From assembly GCA_023475455.1 (NCBI GenBank), contig JAMCVR010000061.1:1-10637 (forward strand): a stretch of 10,637 nucleotides of DNA, in the 5' to 3' direction. The notes beneath the pieces were generated by a model that worked only from the letters and a program-made list of their open reading frames with translations, searched no databases and was not told the origin of the DNA. Both the position numbers and the translations under genes were made by a program. Origin of the DNA: Thermoplasmatota archaeon. GTDB taxonomy: Bacteria > Pseudomonadota > Gammaproteobacteria > Burkholderiales > Thiobacillaceae. Shown here piece by piece: positions 1 to 7,148 of the stretch (the stretch's first letter is position 1; each line of letters starts with the position of its first letter).

Positions 1-1
1 G

Positions 2-28
2 GGCGAACAGCATCTTGCCGGTGTTCAT
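2..28 (-). CDS. Probable IS4-family (DUF4372-type) transposase, first codons only, cut by the window edge
   Basis: Only nine codons are visible, reading MNTGKMLFA on the minus strand, before the window ends. This matches the usual opening of transposases in the IS4 family with an N-terminal DUF4372 domain, which begin with a G-K-x-L-F-A pattern. The start is supported by a strong GGAGG Shine-Dalgarno sequence (plus 34-38) five bases upstream. A small GGGC-AAAA-GCCC hairpin (39-50) lies just before that. The neighbour is a decayed hsdM remnant, so a transposon next to a broken restriction gene is plausible. The family call rests on memory of a short motif and is tentative. I could not locate the element's terminal inverted repeat between here and position 150. 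Confidence 0.4.
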
Positions 29-33
29 GGCGG

Positions 34-50
34 CCTCCGGGCAAAAGCCC
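34..50 (-). promoter_or_regulatory. Shine-Dalgarno and adjacent hairpin before the putative transposase start
   Basis: On the minus strand GGAGG (34-38) lies five bases before the ATG at 28-26. The four-base-pair hairpin GGGC-TTTT-GCCC (39-50) is immediately upstream. The Shine-Dalgarno match is what decides the start. Any regulatory role for the hairpin is only a guess. Confidence 0.4.
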
Positions 51-150
51 AGAAGACTGCCCGAACTGGCAATCGCCGTTCAAATCGACACCACCCTTCA
101 TCGCTCGGAAATCCGCGTCAGTCATGGATTTCAGCGATTCGACCATTCAT

Positions 151-569
151 TTAACCGGACAGCAGTGCGTGGATGTCTCTATCCAGCGCGGCGAGCCATT
201 TGTCATCCACCACCAGCGTCTTGATCTCGGCCTCGGTGAGTTTGGGATAGTGGGCGCAGGCCTTGGCATCGAGGTTGGCCTCGGCCTCCTTGAGGCGCTT
301 TTTGAGGTCGGCTTCTTCGTTGTTGAGGTCGAACCATGCTTGCAGGGCGTCCGCTTCGGCAGTGGCGTCATCGGCAGAGTCCACGGCCATCGTGTGGCCG
401 CACTGGATTCCGGCTTTCGCCGGAATGACGATGCGGCTGAGATGCCAGCCCTGCCAGTCGCTTTTTGCTCGGCCTGAATTTCCTTCAGCCGGGCGGCGAC
501 GTTGCCGCCGCGCAGTTCGTCGCAGCTCGACCAGAGCGAGGAATAGAGTTTGGATTTCTTGAGGGCCAT
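151..569 (-). pseudogene. hsdM: Remnant of hsdM, the type I restriction-modification DNA methyltransferase subunit
   Basis: HsdM is the adenine methyltransferase and structural subunit of type I restriction-modification enzymes and normally has several hundred residues. Two pieces remain here. From 569 the minus strand reads MALKKSKLYSSLWSSCDELRG, the characteristic HsdM opening. From 390 to 151, in a different frame, it reads a C-terminal stretch with EADALQAWFDLNNEEADLKK and then LTEAEIKTLVVDDKWLAALD, a conserved HsdM tail, before a TAA stop. The SAM-binding and NPPY catalytic regions are absent. A REP-like palindrome (404-430) sits between the pieces, near where the frame changes. So a large internal deletion plus a frameshift removed the methylase. 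No hsdS or hsdR is visible. The ends of the remnant are approximate. The identification comes from remembered family motifs, not a search. Confidence 0.65.
404..430. repeat. REP-like palindrome inside the hsdM remnant
   Basis: The sequence has a perfect 8-bp inverted repeat, ATTCCGGC-TTTC-GCCGGAAT (407-426), flanked by CTGG and GACG. This is the common small palindrome of Neisseria and other Betaproteobacteria that encodes VIPAKAGIQ-like peptides when read through. It is a shorter, oppositely oriented relative of the element at 624-711. It lies at the frame break of the hsdM remnant and may mark the insertion or deletion point. Confidence 0.75.
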
Positions 570-623
570 AGCTTATTTCTTGGTGTTGTCGTGCCTAAGG
601 AAGTCCCTAACAAGTCCACATTT

Positions 624-711
624 GTCATTCCGGCGGAAGCCGGAATCCAGTGAAATCAAGAACCTGGACCCCGGCTCTTGCGCCCTTCGGGCATTTGCCG
701 GGGTGGCGACT
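624..711. repeat. Composite REP-like (BIME-type) element with two hairpins
   Basis: The first palindrome is ATTCCGGC-GGAA-GCCGGAAT (627-646). About 20 bases later comes a nested hairpin: outer stem CCCCGGC (669-675) with GCCGGGG (697-703), inner stem GCCC-TTC-GGGC (682-692). The two-hairpin layout, with the typical GTCATTCCGG opening, matches the long form of this betaproteobacterial repeat. It sits between the hsdM remnant and the 3' end of the glycosylase gene and could act as a weak bidirectional terminator. Nothing else recognisable lies in 570-788. Confidence 0.7.
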
Positions 712-788
712 TGTTCAGAGCTCCCATAGTGCATAAAGGTGGGTACTTTAACGCCTGGATTCGTTCGCTCAACAAATTAACGCCTCGA

Positions 789-1415
789 TCAGTACTGCAC
801 CACCGCCGGATCCAGACTGCGCCACAGATACCAGGTGGCGACGGTGCGCCAGGGCGCATGGCGTTCGCCGTGCCGGCGCAGGCTTTTTGGGGTGGGGCGC
901 TCGCCGCTCAGGTAATGCAGGGCGACGGCCTTCTGCAGACCGATGTCGTCGACCGGCCAGACGTCGGGGCGGCGCAGGTTGAAGATCAGGAACATTTCCG
1001 CAGTCCAGCGGCCGATGCCGCGTACGTCGACGAGTTCGGCGATGACGGCTTCGTCTTCCATTCTTTCCCAGCGCGCCGGTTCGACGCGGCCATCGACGAA
1101 ATGGCCGGCGAGGTCGCGCAGGTACTCGCCCTTGCGGCGCGACAGGCCGCAGGCGGCGAGCGACCCCAGCTCCAGCGTGGCGACGTGTTCGGGGGTGACG
1201 TGCTGCGCAAATCCGGCGAAGCGCGCCCACACGCTGTCGGCGGCCTTGACCGAAATCTGCTGGCCGACGATGGCACGGGCGAGGGTCTGGAACGGGTCGC
1301 CGCGGTTGCCCAGCACGCAATCGGGATAGCGCGCGATGAGGGCTGCCATCACCGGGTCGGCGGCGGCGAGTTCGGCGCAGGCGGTGTGCCAATAAGCGGG
1401 AGCGCGGGGTTTCAT
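789..1415 (-). CDS. alkA: AlkA-type DNA-3-methyladenine glycosylase (short form)
   Basis: This 208-residue protein removes alkylated purines from DNA, the first step of base excision repair. It belongs to the helix-hairpin-helix glycosylase superfamily. The hairpin motif is visible at residues 128-141 (LVDVRGIGRWTAEM). It is followed by PVDDIGLQ at 154-161, where the second aspartate (Asp157) fits the catalytic Asp of AlkA. The early block ARAIVGQQIS (47-55) is also a family hallmark. At 208 residues it lacks the extra N-terminal domain of the 282-residue E. coli AlkA, which is common for the short betaproteobacterial form. The ATG at 1415 has no clear ribosome binding site. The gene lies downstream of rng behind a terminator-like hairpin, so it probably has its own promoter or depends on read-through. 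Substrate range cannot be told from sequence. Confidence 0.9.
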   Translation of the reverse strand: MKPRAPAYWHTACAELAAADPVMAALIARYPDCVLGNRGDPFQTLARAIVGQQISVKAADSVWARFAGFAQHVTPEHVATLELGSLAACGLSRRKGEYLRDLAGHFVDGRVEPARWERMEDEAVIAELVDVRGIGRWTAEMFLIFNLRRPDVWPVDDIGLQKAVALHYLSGERPTPKSLRRHGERHAPWRTVATWYLWRSLDPAVVQY

Positions 1416-1448
1416 ATCAATGCATACAGGTTGCGCAAACCGCGATTC

Positions 1449-1483
1449 AAAAGCTCCCCTCCCCCGCTTGCGGTGGAGGGGAG
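1449..1483 (-). terminator. Putative Rho-independent terminator after rng
   Basis: On the minus strand a GC-rich hairpin (1454-1483) pairs CTCCCCTCC with GGAGGGGAG, extended by CCGC/GCGG with a mismatch and a loop of a few bases. It is followed by CTTTT (1453-1449). It starts about 20 bases past the rng stop and would end the lptE-rng operon. The T-run is short, so efficiency is uncertain. Confidence 0.6.
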
Positions 1484-1485
1484 TA

Positions 1486-1507
1486 ACGCCTCACGCCTCA
1501 CGCCTTA
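1486..1507. repeat. Three tandem heptads overlapping the rng stop codon
   Basis: The plus strand reads CGCCTCA, CGCCTCA, CGCCTTA. The last heptad supplies the rng stop codon (TAA on the minus strand, 1507-1505). It is a short microsatellite-like run; slippage here would only alter sequence after the stop. Confidence 0.6.
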
Positions 1508-2956
1508 CAACAAAATGATGTCGTACTGCTCCTGCGGGTAGGTGGTTTCGACCTGCAGCGACACCGGCTTGCCGATGAAGTCGATGAGCTGGGCGAGGCT
1601 GCCGGACTCCTCGTCGAGGAACAGGTCGATCACGCTTTGCGCGGCGACGATGCGGTATTCGCGCGCGTCGAACTGGCGCGCCTCGCGCAGGATTTCGCGC
1701 AGCACGTCGTAGCACACGGTCTGCGCGGTCTTGATCTCGCCGCGCCCGGCGCAGGTGGGGCAAGGCTCGCACAGCACGTGCGCCAGAGACTCCCGGGTCC
1801 GCTTGCGGGTCATCTCGACCAGCCCCAGCGCGGAGAAGCCGCTGACGGTGGTGCGGGTGGGGTCGCGCGCCAGCGCCTTCTTCAGCTCGGTCAGCACCGC
1901 CTCCTGGTGCTCGGCGTTGTCCATGTCGATGAAGTCGATGATGATGATGCCGCCCAGGTTCCTCAGGCGCAGCTGGCGCGCGATGGCCTGCGCGGCTTCG
2001 AGGTTGGTCTTGAAGATGGTGTCGTCGAAGTTGCGCGCGCCGACGAAACCGCCGGTGTTCACATCCACTGTCGTCAGCGCCTCGGTCTGGTCGATGATGA
2101 GGTAGCCGCCGGACTTCAGGTCGACGCGCCGCCCCAGCGCCTTGGCGATTTCGTCCTCGATGGCGTGCAGGTCGAACAGCGGGCGGTCGGCGCCGTAGTG
2201 CTGCAATTTGTCGAGCACGGCATGGGTGTAGTTCTGCGCGAACTCGGTCATGCGCTGATAGGTTTCGCGCGAGTCGATGAGGATGCGGCTGGTGTCGCGG
2301 TTGACGAAGTCGCGCAGCACGCGCAGCGACAGATCGAGGTCCTGGTACAGCAGGCAGGGCGCCTCGCAGTTGCCGCGCGACTGGATGCTGCTCCACAGCC
2401 GCCGCAGGTAGTCGATGTCGGCCTGCATTTCGGCGTCTTCCGCGGTTTCGGCCATGGTGCGCACGATGAAGCCGCCGGTGGCGTCTTCCGGCATCAGCCG
2501 GTGCAGCTTCTGGCGCAGTTGCTCGCGCTCTTCCTCGCCCTCGATTTTCTGCGAGATGCCGATATGCGATTCCTGCGGCAGATACACCAGATAGCGCCCG
2601 GCGAAGCTGATCTGGGTGGAGAGCCGCGCGCCCTTGGTGCCGATCGGGTCTTTGATCACCTGCACCATCAGGCTCTGGCCTTCGTGCAGGATCTGCTCGA
2701 TCGGCCGCTCGGGCTCGCTGCCGTGGCGTTCTTCCCAGATGTCGGCCACGTGCAGGAAGGCGGCGCGCTCCAGGCCGATGTCGATGAACGCCGACTGCAT
2801 CCCCGGCAGCACGCGCACCACGCGCCCCCTGTAGATGTTGCTGACCAGCCCGCGGCACTGCGCGCGCTCGATGTGCAGTTCCTGCACCGCGCCCAGGTGC
2901 AGCACGGCGACGCGCGTTTCCTGCGGGGTGACGTTGACGAGGATTTCTTCGCTCAT
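1505..2956 (-). CDS. rng: Ribonuclease G
   Basis: RNase G is the endoribonuclease that matures the 5' end of 16S rRNA and cuts selected mRNAs; it is the paralogue of RNase E without the degradosome scaffold. From the ATG at 2956 (MSEEILVNVTPQETR, the family-typical start) it has 483 residues, close to the 489 of E. coli. An in-frame ATG at 2974, directly after the maf stop, would add six residues and cannot be excluded, since translation may be coupled to maf. Numbered from 2956, the S1 RNA-binding domain covers about residues 33-120. The magnesium-binding aspartates of the DNase I-like domain are Asp298 (in VDVNTGG) and Asp341 (in IIDFIDM). The zinc-link CPTC motif that joins subunits is at 399-402. 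All key residues are present. It is the last gene of the operon, followed by a hairpin terminator. Confidence 0.96.
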   Translation of the reverse strand: MSEEILVNVTPQETRVAVLHLGAVQELHIERAQCRGLVSNIYRGRVVRVLPGMQSAFIDIGLERAAFLHVADIWEERHGSEPERPIEQILHEGQSLMVQVIKDPIGTKGARLSTQISFAGRYLVYLPQESHIGISQKIEGEEEREQLRQKLHRLMPEDATGGFIVRTMAETAEDAEMQADIDYLRRLWSSIQSRGNCEAPCLLYQDLDLSLRVLRDFVNRDTSRILIDSRETYQRMTEFAQNYTHAVLDKLQHYGADRPLFDLHAIEDEIAKALGRRVDLKSGGYLIIDQTEALTTVDVNTGGFVGARNFDDTIFKTNLEAAQAIARQLRLRNLGGIIIIDFIDMDNAEHQEAVLTELKKALARDPTRTTVSGFSALGLVEMTRKRTRESLAHVLCEPCPTCAGRGEIKTAQTVCYDVLREILREARQFDAREYRIVAAQSVIDLFLDEESGSLAQLIDFIGKPVSLQVETTYPQEQYDIILL

Positions 2957-2974
2957 GGTGGGGGCCGGCAGCAT

Positions 2975-3586
2975 TCAGACTGCCAGACCGAAGGCTCTCA
3001 ATAAAACGGCTGTGTCGTATAACGGCAGCCCCATGATGCCGCTGTAGCTTCCCTCGATGCGCTCGACAAATGCGCCGGCGCGTCCCTGGATGCCGTAGGC
3101 ACCGGCCTTGCCGAGGTATTCGCCGGTTTCCAGATAGCGGGCGATGGTGGTGGCATCGAGCGCGGCGAGTCTGACCAGGCTGGACGACAGACGCACTTCC
3201 AGCCGGTCTTCATGCCGCACCGCCACCGCAGTATGAACGTGATGCTGGCGTCCCGACAGGCGCGCCAGCATGGCTTCGGCATCAAAACGGTCGGTCGGCT
3301 TGCCGAGGATGGCGCCGTCCAGCTCGACCACCGTATCCGCGCCCAGCACCGGAAAACGCAGCAGGTGGCGCATATACACGGCGCGCCAGCCGCAGGCCGC
3401 CTTTTCGGCCGCCATGCGCTGCGCGAAATCGCGCGCGGCTTCGCCAGGATGCGGCATTTCGATGACATCCATGCGACCGGCCACGGCACGCAGCGGCAGC
3501 ATGTCGAACGCGACGCCGATCTGCCGCAAAAGCTCGCGTCGTCGTGGCGATTGCGAAGCCAGATAAATGCGTTTATCAACCAGCAT
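2975..3586 (-). CDS. maf: Maf family nucleoside triphosphate pyrophosphatase (YhdE-like)
   Basis: This 203-residue protein hydrolyses dTTP, UTP or modified nucleotides to monophosphate and pyrophosphate, probably for nucleotide-pool cleaning; Maf proteins are also linked to septum formation. Visible motifs are [10 protein letters not shown] (11-20, phosphate binding), GADTVV (82-87, with the general-base Asp84), GKP (95-97), [10 protein letters not shown] (159-168) and [12 protein letters not shown] (178-189). The last two are typical of the dTTP/UTP-specific YhdE branch. Length is normal for the family. The ATG at 3586 gives the usual short lead-in before the SxSPRR motif, though no strong ribosome binding site is seen. 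The 62 bases between it and rlmH hold nothing recognisable. Its TGA stop directly abuts the alternative ATG of rng. Confidence 0.94.
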   Translation of the reverse strand: MLVDKRIYLASQSPRRRELLRQIGVAFDMLPLRAVAGRMDVIEMPHPGEAARDFAQRMAAEKAACGWRAVYMRHLLRFPVLGADTVVELDGAILGKPTDRFDAEAMLARLSGRQHHVHTAVAVRHEDRLEVRLSSSLVRLAALDATTIARYLETGEYLGKAGAYGIQGRAGAFVERIEGSYSGIMGLPLYDTAVLLRAFGLAV

Positions 3587-3648
3587 GGTGATTCAGCCTA
3601 TATGGATTCCGCTTCGACGGATGGCGAGCGCGAAGCGGGATCGTCCCT

Positions 3649-4119
3649 TCAATCCCGATGATAGGGATGCCCTTTAATTATGCACACGGCACGATACAGC
3701 TGCTCGGCCAGCATCACCCGTGCCAGCGCGTGCGGCAAGGTCAGTTTCGACAAGCCCAGCAGCTTGCCGGCGCGCGCCTTGACGCTGTCGTCCAGCCCGT
3801 CCGCCCCGCCGATCACGAAGGCCGGCGACACGCCTTCCGCCATCCAGCCCCGCAGCCACGCCGTCAGTTCGCGCGTGGTCACCTGCGCACCGCGCTCGTC
3901 GAGCACCACGGGCACGCTGCCGGCAGGCAACGCGGCGCGGATGCGCTCGGCTTCCATCTGCCGCGCCCGCGCACCGTCTTCTCCCGCCACGCGATGACCC
4001 GGCTTGATTTCGGCGAGCAGCAGCGGCAAGTCGGGCGGCATCCGGCGCGCATAGCCGTCGTAGCCCGCATCGATCCAGCCGGGCATTTTGTGGCCGACGG
4101 CGATCAGGTGCAGCTTCAC
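3649..4119 (-). CDS. rlmH: 23S rRNA (pseudouridine(1915)-N3)-methyltransferase
   Basis: RlmH is a SPOUT-fold enzyme that methylates N3 of pseudouridine 1915 in helix 69 of 23S rRNA, on the assembled 70S ribosome, using SAM. The 156-residue length equals the family norm. The knotted SAM-binding site is seen as FVIGGADG (101-108) and LTLPHALARVMLAEQLYRA (126-144). The C-terminal GHPYHRD (150-156), needed for substrate recognition, is intact. The start is a GTG at 4119, supported by AGGA (plus 4129-4132) nine bases upstream and by the typical MKLHLIAVG opening. It follows rsfS in the operon, as in many Proteobacteria. Here the gap is 173 bp because of an inserted inverted-repeat element. Confidence 0.96.
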   Translation of the reverse strand: MKLHLIAVGHKMPGWIDAGYDGYARRMPPDLPLLLAEIKPGHRVAGEDGARARQMEAERIRAALPAGSVPVVLDERGAQVTTRELTAWLRGWMAEGVSPAFVIGGADGLDDSVKARAGKLLGLSKLTLPHALARVMLAEQLYRAVCIIKGHPYHRD

Positions 4120-4146
4120 CGGGACTTATCCTGTAAACGGCATTTC

Positions 4147-4273
4147 ACCGCGGAGGACGCAGAGGACTCGGAGGGAAAAGGCGCCGCACGAATATTGCGC
4201 ATCACCCCCCGGGCGAGAACCTTCTTTCTGCCAGCCATCTGAATTTCTCTGTGTCCTCCGCGTCCTCTGCGGT
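4147..4273. repeat. Inverted-repeat element between rsfS and rlmH
   Basis: A 21-bp arm at 4147-4167 (ACCGCGGAGGACGCAGAGGAC) pairs with 4253-4273 with two mismatches. About 85 bp of unremarkable sequence lies between them. The arms are built of GGACGCAGA-like subrepeats. The element resembles the one at 5300-5404 (ACCACAGAGGCACAGAG), so both belong to one dispersed palindromic family. It fills most of the 173-bp gap and may fold as a long hairpin in the operon mRNA. Confidence 0.75.
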
Positions 4274-4292
4274 TCAATTGCTTTTTCCAGGT

Positions 4293-4646
4293 CTATGCCA
4301 GCTTGTTCCGCGCGCGCGCCGCTTCGCCCGCGCCCCACAGCTCTTCCAGATTGTAATGCGCGCGCGTGGCAGGCTGCATCACATGCACCACCACGTCACC
4401 GAGATCGAGCAGCACCCAGTCGCCGGTGTCCTCGCCTTCCATGCCGCCAACGTATTCGCCCGCGTCTTTCACCTTGTCGCGCACGTTGTTGGCGAGCGCC
4501 CTGGTCTGGCGGTTGGATTCGCCGCTGGCAATCACCATGCGTTCGAACAGCGAGGTGAGCTTGCCGGTGTCGATCACGGTGACGTCGCGCGCCTTGACGT
4601 CCTCGAGCGCAGCGACGATCAGTTTGATTTTGTCTTCAATGTTCAT
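4293..4646 (-). CDS. rsfS: Ribosomal silencing factor RsfS
   Basis: RsfS binds uL14 on the 50S subunit and blocks joining with the 30S subunit, lowering translation in starvation or stationary phase. The 117 residues form a single Oligomerisation/RsfS domain (formerly DUF143). Recognisable blocks are the DVTVIDTG strand near residues 21-28, FERMVIASGESNRQ (34-47), EGEDTGDWVLLDLGDVVVH (70-88) and the YNLEELW tail (98-104). All are well conserved. Length fits the family (105-120). Its ATG overlaps the nadD TGA in an ATGA junction (4646-4643), so translation is probably coupled. The nadD-rsfS-rlmH order is conserved in many Proteobacteria. Confidence 0.96.
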   Translation of the reverse strand: MNIEDKIKLIVAALEDVKARDVTVIDTGKLTSLFERMVIASGESNRQTRALANNVRDKVKDAGEYVGGMEGEDTGDWVLLDLGDVVVHVMQPATRAHYNLEELWGAGEAARARNKLA

Positions 4647-5290
4647 GGGTAGGTATAGAGGTGATGTTCGTGAATATAGCCGAGCACGGCGTCGGGCAGC
4701 AGGTAGCGCACGCTGCCGTGCCGTGCCAGGGTGTCGCGGATGGCGGTGGCGGAAATGTCCAGCGGCGGCGTCGCGCGCAGCAGCACCGAGCCCGCCGGCC
4801 CGGCAGCCGCTCCGTCAACCACCCGGCGTTGCGACACTTCGCTTTTCAGCGGATCCGTCATGGCGTCGGACTGCAGCAGCCGCGCACCGGGACGCGCGGC
4901 CACCGCAATGTTCGACAGCACGAACAGCCGCCGCCATTCGTGCCAGGTCGGCAACTCCAGAAACGCATCCGCCCCGAGCAGCAGCCACAGTGGTTGTTCG
5001 TTGCCCAGTTCGGCGCGCAAGGCGGCGAGCGTGTCGACCGTGTAGCTCGGGCGCGGGCTCGTCACTTCGCGCGCATCCACCGCAAAGCGCGGGTTGCCGG
5101 CAATCGCGCGGCGCACCATCTCCAGCCGGTGACTGGCCGCGGTGCGCGGCGCACCGCGGTGCGGCGGCAGCCCGGCGGGAATGAACAGCACCCGGCCGAG
5201 GCCGATCGCATCGGCCATTTCCTCGGCCAGCCGCAGGTGGCCGTAGTGGATGGGATCGAAGGTGCCGCCGAAGATGCCGATTGCGTGCAA
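4643..5290 (-). CDS. nadD: Nicotinate-nucleotide adenylyltransferase
   Basis: NadD transfers AMP from ATP to nicotinate mononucleotide, giving deamido-NAD, the penultimate step of NAD synthesis. The nucleotidyltransferase signature GIFGGTFDPIHYGHL lies at residues 5-19, with the HxGH catalytic histidines at 15 and 18. The second signature ISATAIRDTL is at about 179-188. I chose the TTG at 5290 (reading MHAIGIFGG, 215 residues) because families start just before GGTFDP and GGTGA lies seven bases upstream. An ATG at 5350 would add 20 residues (235 total), but these are encoded by an inverted-repeat element (5300-5404) and read as low-value sequence. The stop overlaps rsfS by ATGA. The insertion of the element so close may have removed an original ATG; this is inference. 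Confidence 0.95.
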   Translation of the reverse strand: MHAIGIFGGTFDPIHYGHLRLAEEMADAIGLGRVLFIPAGLPPHRGAPRTAASHRLEMVRRAIAGNPRFAVDAREVTSPRPSYTVDTLAALRAELGNEQPLWLLLGADAFLELPTWHEWRRLFVLSNIAVAARPGARLLQSDAMTDPLKSEVSQRRVVDGAAAGPAGSVLLRATPPLDISATAIRDTLARHGSVRYLLPDAVLGYIHEHHLYTYP

Positions 5291-5299
5291 AACCTTTTC

Positions 5300-5404
5300 A
5301 CCACAGAGGCACAGAGATATGTCCCACAGGGACGGTAGCCCTTGGGACACAGAGTCCTTTCAATAGGAAATCTGCTTTTCTCTGTGCCTCTGTGCCTCTG
5401 TGGT
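5300..5404. repeat. Inverted-repeat element between proA and nadD
   Basis: The 17-bp arm ACCACAGAGGCACAGAG (5300-5316) is perfectly repeated in inverted form at 5388-5404, with an extra CTCTGTGC subrepeat just inside. The interior holds an imperfect hairpin of GTCCC-ACAGGG and CCCTTGGGAC (about 5321-5348). The arms resemble those of the element at 4147-4273. It occupies nearly the whole proA-nadD gap and contains the alternative upstream ATG of nadD. Confidence 0.8.
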
Positions 5405-5411
5405 TCATGGT

Positions 5412-7148
5412 TTATCCCCGCACATGTCCATCGCCCAGCACCACCCATTTCTGGCTGGTGAGGCCCTCCAGCCCGACCGGGCCGCGCGCGTGGATTTTGT
5501 CGGTGGAAATGCCGATTTCGGCGCCGAGGCCGTACTCGAAGCCGTCGGCAAAGCGCGTCGAGGCGTTGACCACGACGCTGGCCGAATCGACCTCGCGCAG
5601 GAAGCGGCGCGCGCGGCCGTAGTCCTCGGTGACGATGGCGTCGGTGTGCTGCGAGCCGTGGGTATTGATGTGGTTCATCGCCGCATCGATGTCGTCGACC
5701 ACCTTGACCGCGATGATGGGACCGAGATATTCCTCGGTCCAGTCGGACTCCACCGCGGCTTTCAGCTTGTCCGCCGCGATGCCTGCGCCCTGCAGGATCG
5801 CCAGCGCCTCGGGGCAGCACCGCATTTCCACGCCTTTGCCGGCGAGCATTTTCCCAATTTCAGGCAGCGCGGCCGCGGCGATGCCGCGCGCCACCAGCAG
5901 CGACTCGGCGGTGTTGCAGGTGCCGTAGCGCTGGGTCTTGGCGTTCTCGACGATCTTCAGCGCCTTGGCCAGGTCGGCGCGGTCGTCGACGTAGACATGG
6001 CAGTTGCCGTGCAGGTGCTTGATCACCGGCACCCGCGCCTCGCCGGTGATGCGCTCGATCAGCCCTTTGCCGCCGCGCGGCACGATGACGTCGACGTAGT
6101 CCTTCATGGTGATGAGCTCGCCCACCGCGGCGCGGTCGGTGGTCGCGATCACCTGCACCACGGTGGCGGGCAGGCCGGCGGCTTCCAGCCCCTCGCGCAC
6201 GCAGGCGGCGACCGCCTGGTTGGAATGCAGCGCCTCGGAGCCGCCGCGCAGGATCGCCAGCGCCTCGGGGCAGCACCGCATTTCCACGCCTTTGCCGGCG
6301 AGCATTTTCCCAATTTCAGGCAGCGCGGCCGCGGCGATGCCGCGCGCCACCAGCAGCGACTCGGCGGTGTTGCAGGTGCCGTAGCGCTGGGTCTTGGCGT
6401 TCTCGACGATCTTCAGCGCCTTGGCCAGGTCGGCGCGGTCGTCGACGTAGACATGGCAGTTGCCGTGCAGGTGCTTGATCACCGGCACCCGCGCCTCGCC
6501 GGTGATGCGCTCGATCAGCCCTTTGCCGCCGCGCGGCACGATGACGTCGACGTAGTCCTTCATGGTGATGAGCTCGCCCACCGCGGCGCGGTCGGTGGTC
6601 GCGATCACCTGCACCACGGTGGCGGGCAGGCCGGCGGCTTCCAGCCCCTCGCGCACGCAGGCGGCGACCGCCTGGTTGGAATGCAGCGCCTCGGAGCCGC
6701 CGCGCAGGATCGCCGCGTTGCCGGATTTCAGGCACAGCCCGGCGGCGTCCGCCGTCACGTTGGGACGCGCTTCGTAAATGATGCCGATGACCCCGAGCGG
6801 CACCCGCATCTTGCCGACCTGGATGCCGGAGGGGCGGAATTTCAGGCCGTCGATCTCGCCCACCGGATCGGGCAAGGCGGCGATCTGCTCCAGGCCTTCG
6901 GCCATGCCGGCGACGGTCTTGTCGTTGAGCTGCAGGCGGTCGAGCAGCGCGGCGTCGAGCCCGCCGGCACGCGCGTGCTCCATGTCGCGCGCGTTCGCCT
7001 CCAGCAGTTTGGCGGCGTCGCGCCGGATCGCCGCGGCCATCGCCAGGAGCGCGCGGTTTTTCTGGTTGGTGTCGGCGCGGGCAATCGCGCGCGAGGCTTC
7101 GCGCGCCTGTTTTCCCACCGTCTGCATGTAGTTTTTCACGTCCATCAT
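5412..7148 (-). CDS. proA: Gamma-glutamyl phosphate reductase with an internal 152-residue duplication
   Basis: ProA reduces gamma-glutamyl phosphate with NADPH to glutamate semialdehyde, the second step of proline synthesis. It is an aldehyde dehydrogenase-fold protein of about 417-426 residues. Here the frame is open for 578 residues because residues ~147-298 are repeated in frame at ~299-450. The repeat carries the catalytic motif YGTCNTAES twice (cysteines at 259 and 411). Removing one copy gives 426 residues, a normal ProA. The N-terminal cofactor-binding blocks ([12 protein letters not shown], 119-130; [11 protein letters not shown], 141-151) and the C-terminal end are intact. The start is the ATG pair at 7148/7145; AGGA lies seven bases before the second ATG, which is probably preferred. 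If the DNA is real, the enzyme is unlikely to fold normally; if the duplication is an assembly error, the gene is a standard proA. Confidence 0.9.
   Translation of the reverse strand: MMDVKNYMQTVGKQAREASRAIARADTNQKNRALLAMAAAIRRDAAKLLEANARDMEHARAGGLDAALLDRLQLNDKTVAGMAEGLEQIAALPDPVGEIDGLKFRPSGIQVGKMRVPLGVIGIIYEARPNVTADAAGLCLKSGNAAILRGGSEALHSNQAVAACVREGLEAAGLPATVVQVIATTDRAAVGELITMKDYVDVIVPRGGKGLIERITGEARVPVIKHLHGNCHVYVDDRADLAKALKIVENAKTQRYGTCNTAESLLVARGIAAAALPEIGKMLAGKGVEMRCCPEALAILRGGSEALHSNQAVAACVREGLEAAGLPATVVQVIATTDRAAVGELITMKDYVDVIVPRGGKGLIERITGEARVPVIKHLHGNCHVYVDDRADLAKALKIVENAKTQRYGTCNTAESLLVARGIAAAALPEIGKMLAGKGVEMRCCPEALAILQGAGIAADKLKAAVESDWTEEYLGPIIAVKVVDDIDAAMNHINTHGSQHTDAIVTEDYGRARRFLREVDSASVVVNASTRFADGFEYGLGAEIGISTDKIHARGPVGLEGLTSQKWVVLGDGHVRG
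5792..6714. repeat. Tandem duplication within proA, offset 456 bp
   Basis: Positions 5792-6258 match 6248-6714. The copies look identical by reading. They share an 11-bp overlap, GCAGGATCGCC, at the junction (6248-6258). In a normal proA this 11-mer would occur twice about 456 bp apart (in the codons for AILRGG and AILQGAG), so it is a natural site for slippage or false joining. The offset is 152 codons, keeping frame. Confidence 0.95.

Noticed and set aside
678..1541. Plus-strand open frame of 287 codons
   Set aside because: Antisense to the AlkA-type glycosylase, whose helix-hairpin-helix motif is clear.
1637..3004. Long plus-strand open frame of 455 codons
   Set aside because: It is the antisense shadow of rng, which has all its catalytic motifs. 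The shadow frame has no recognisable domain.
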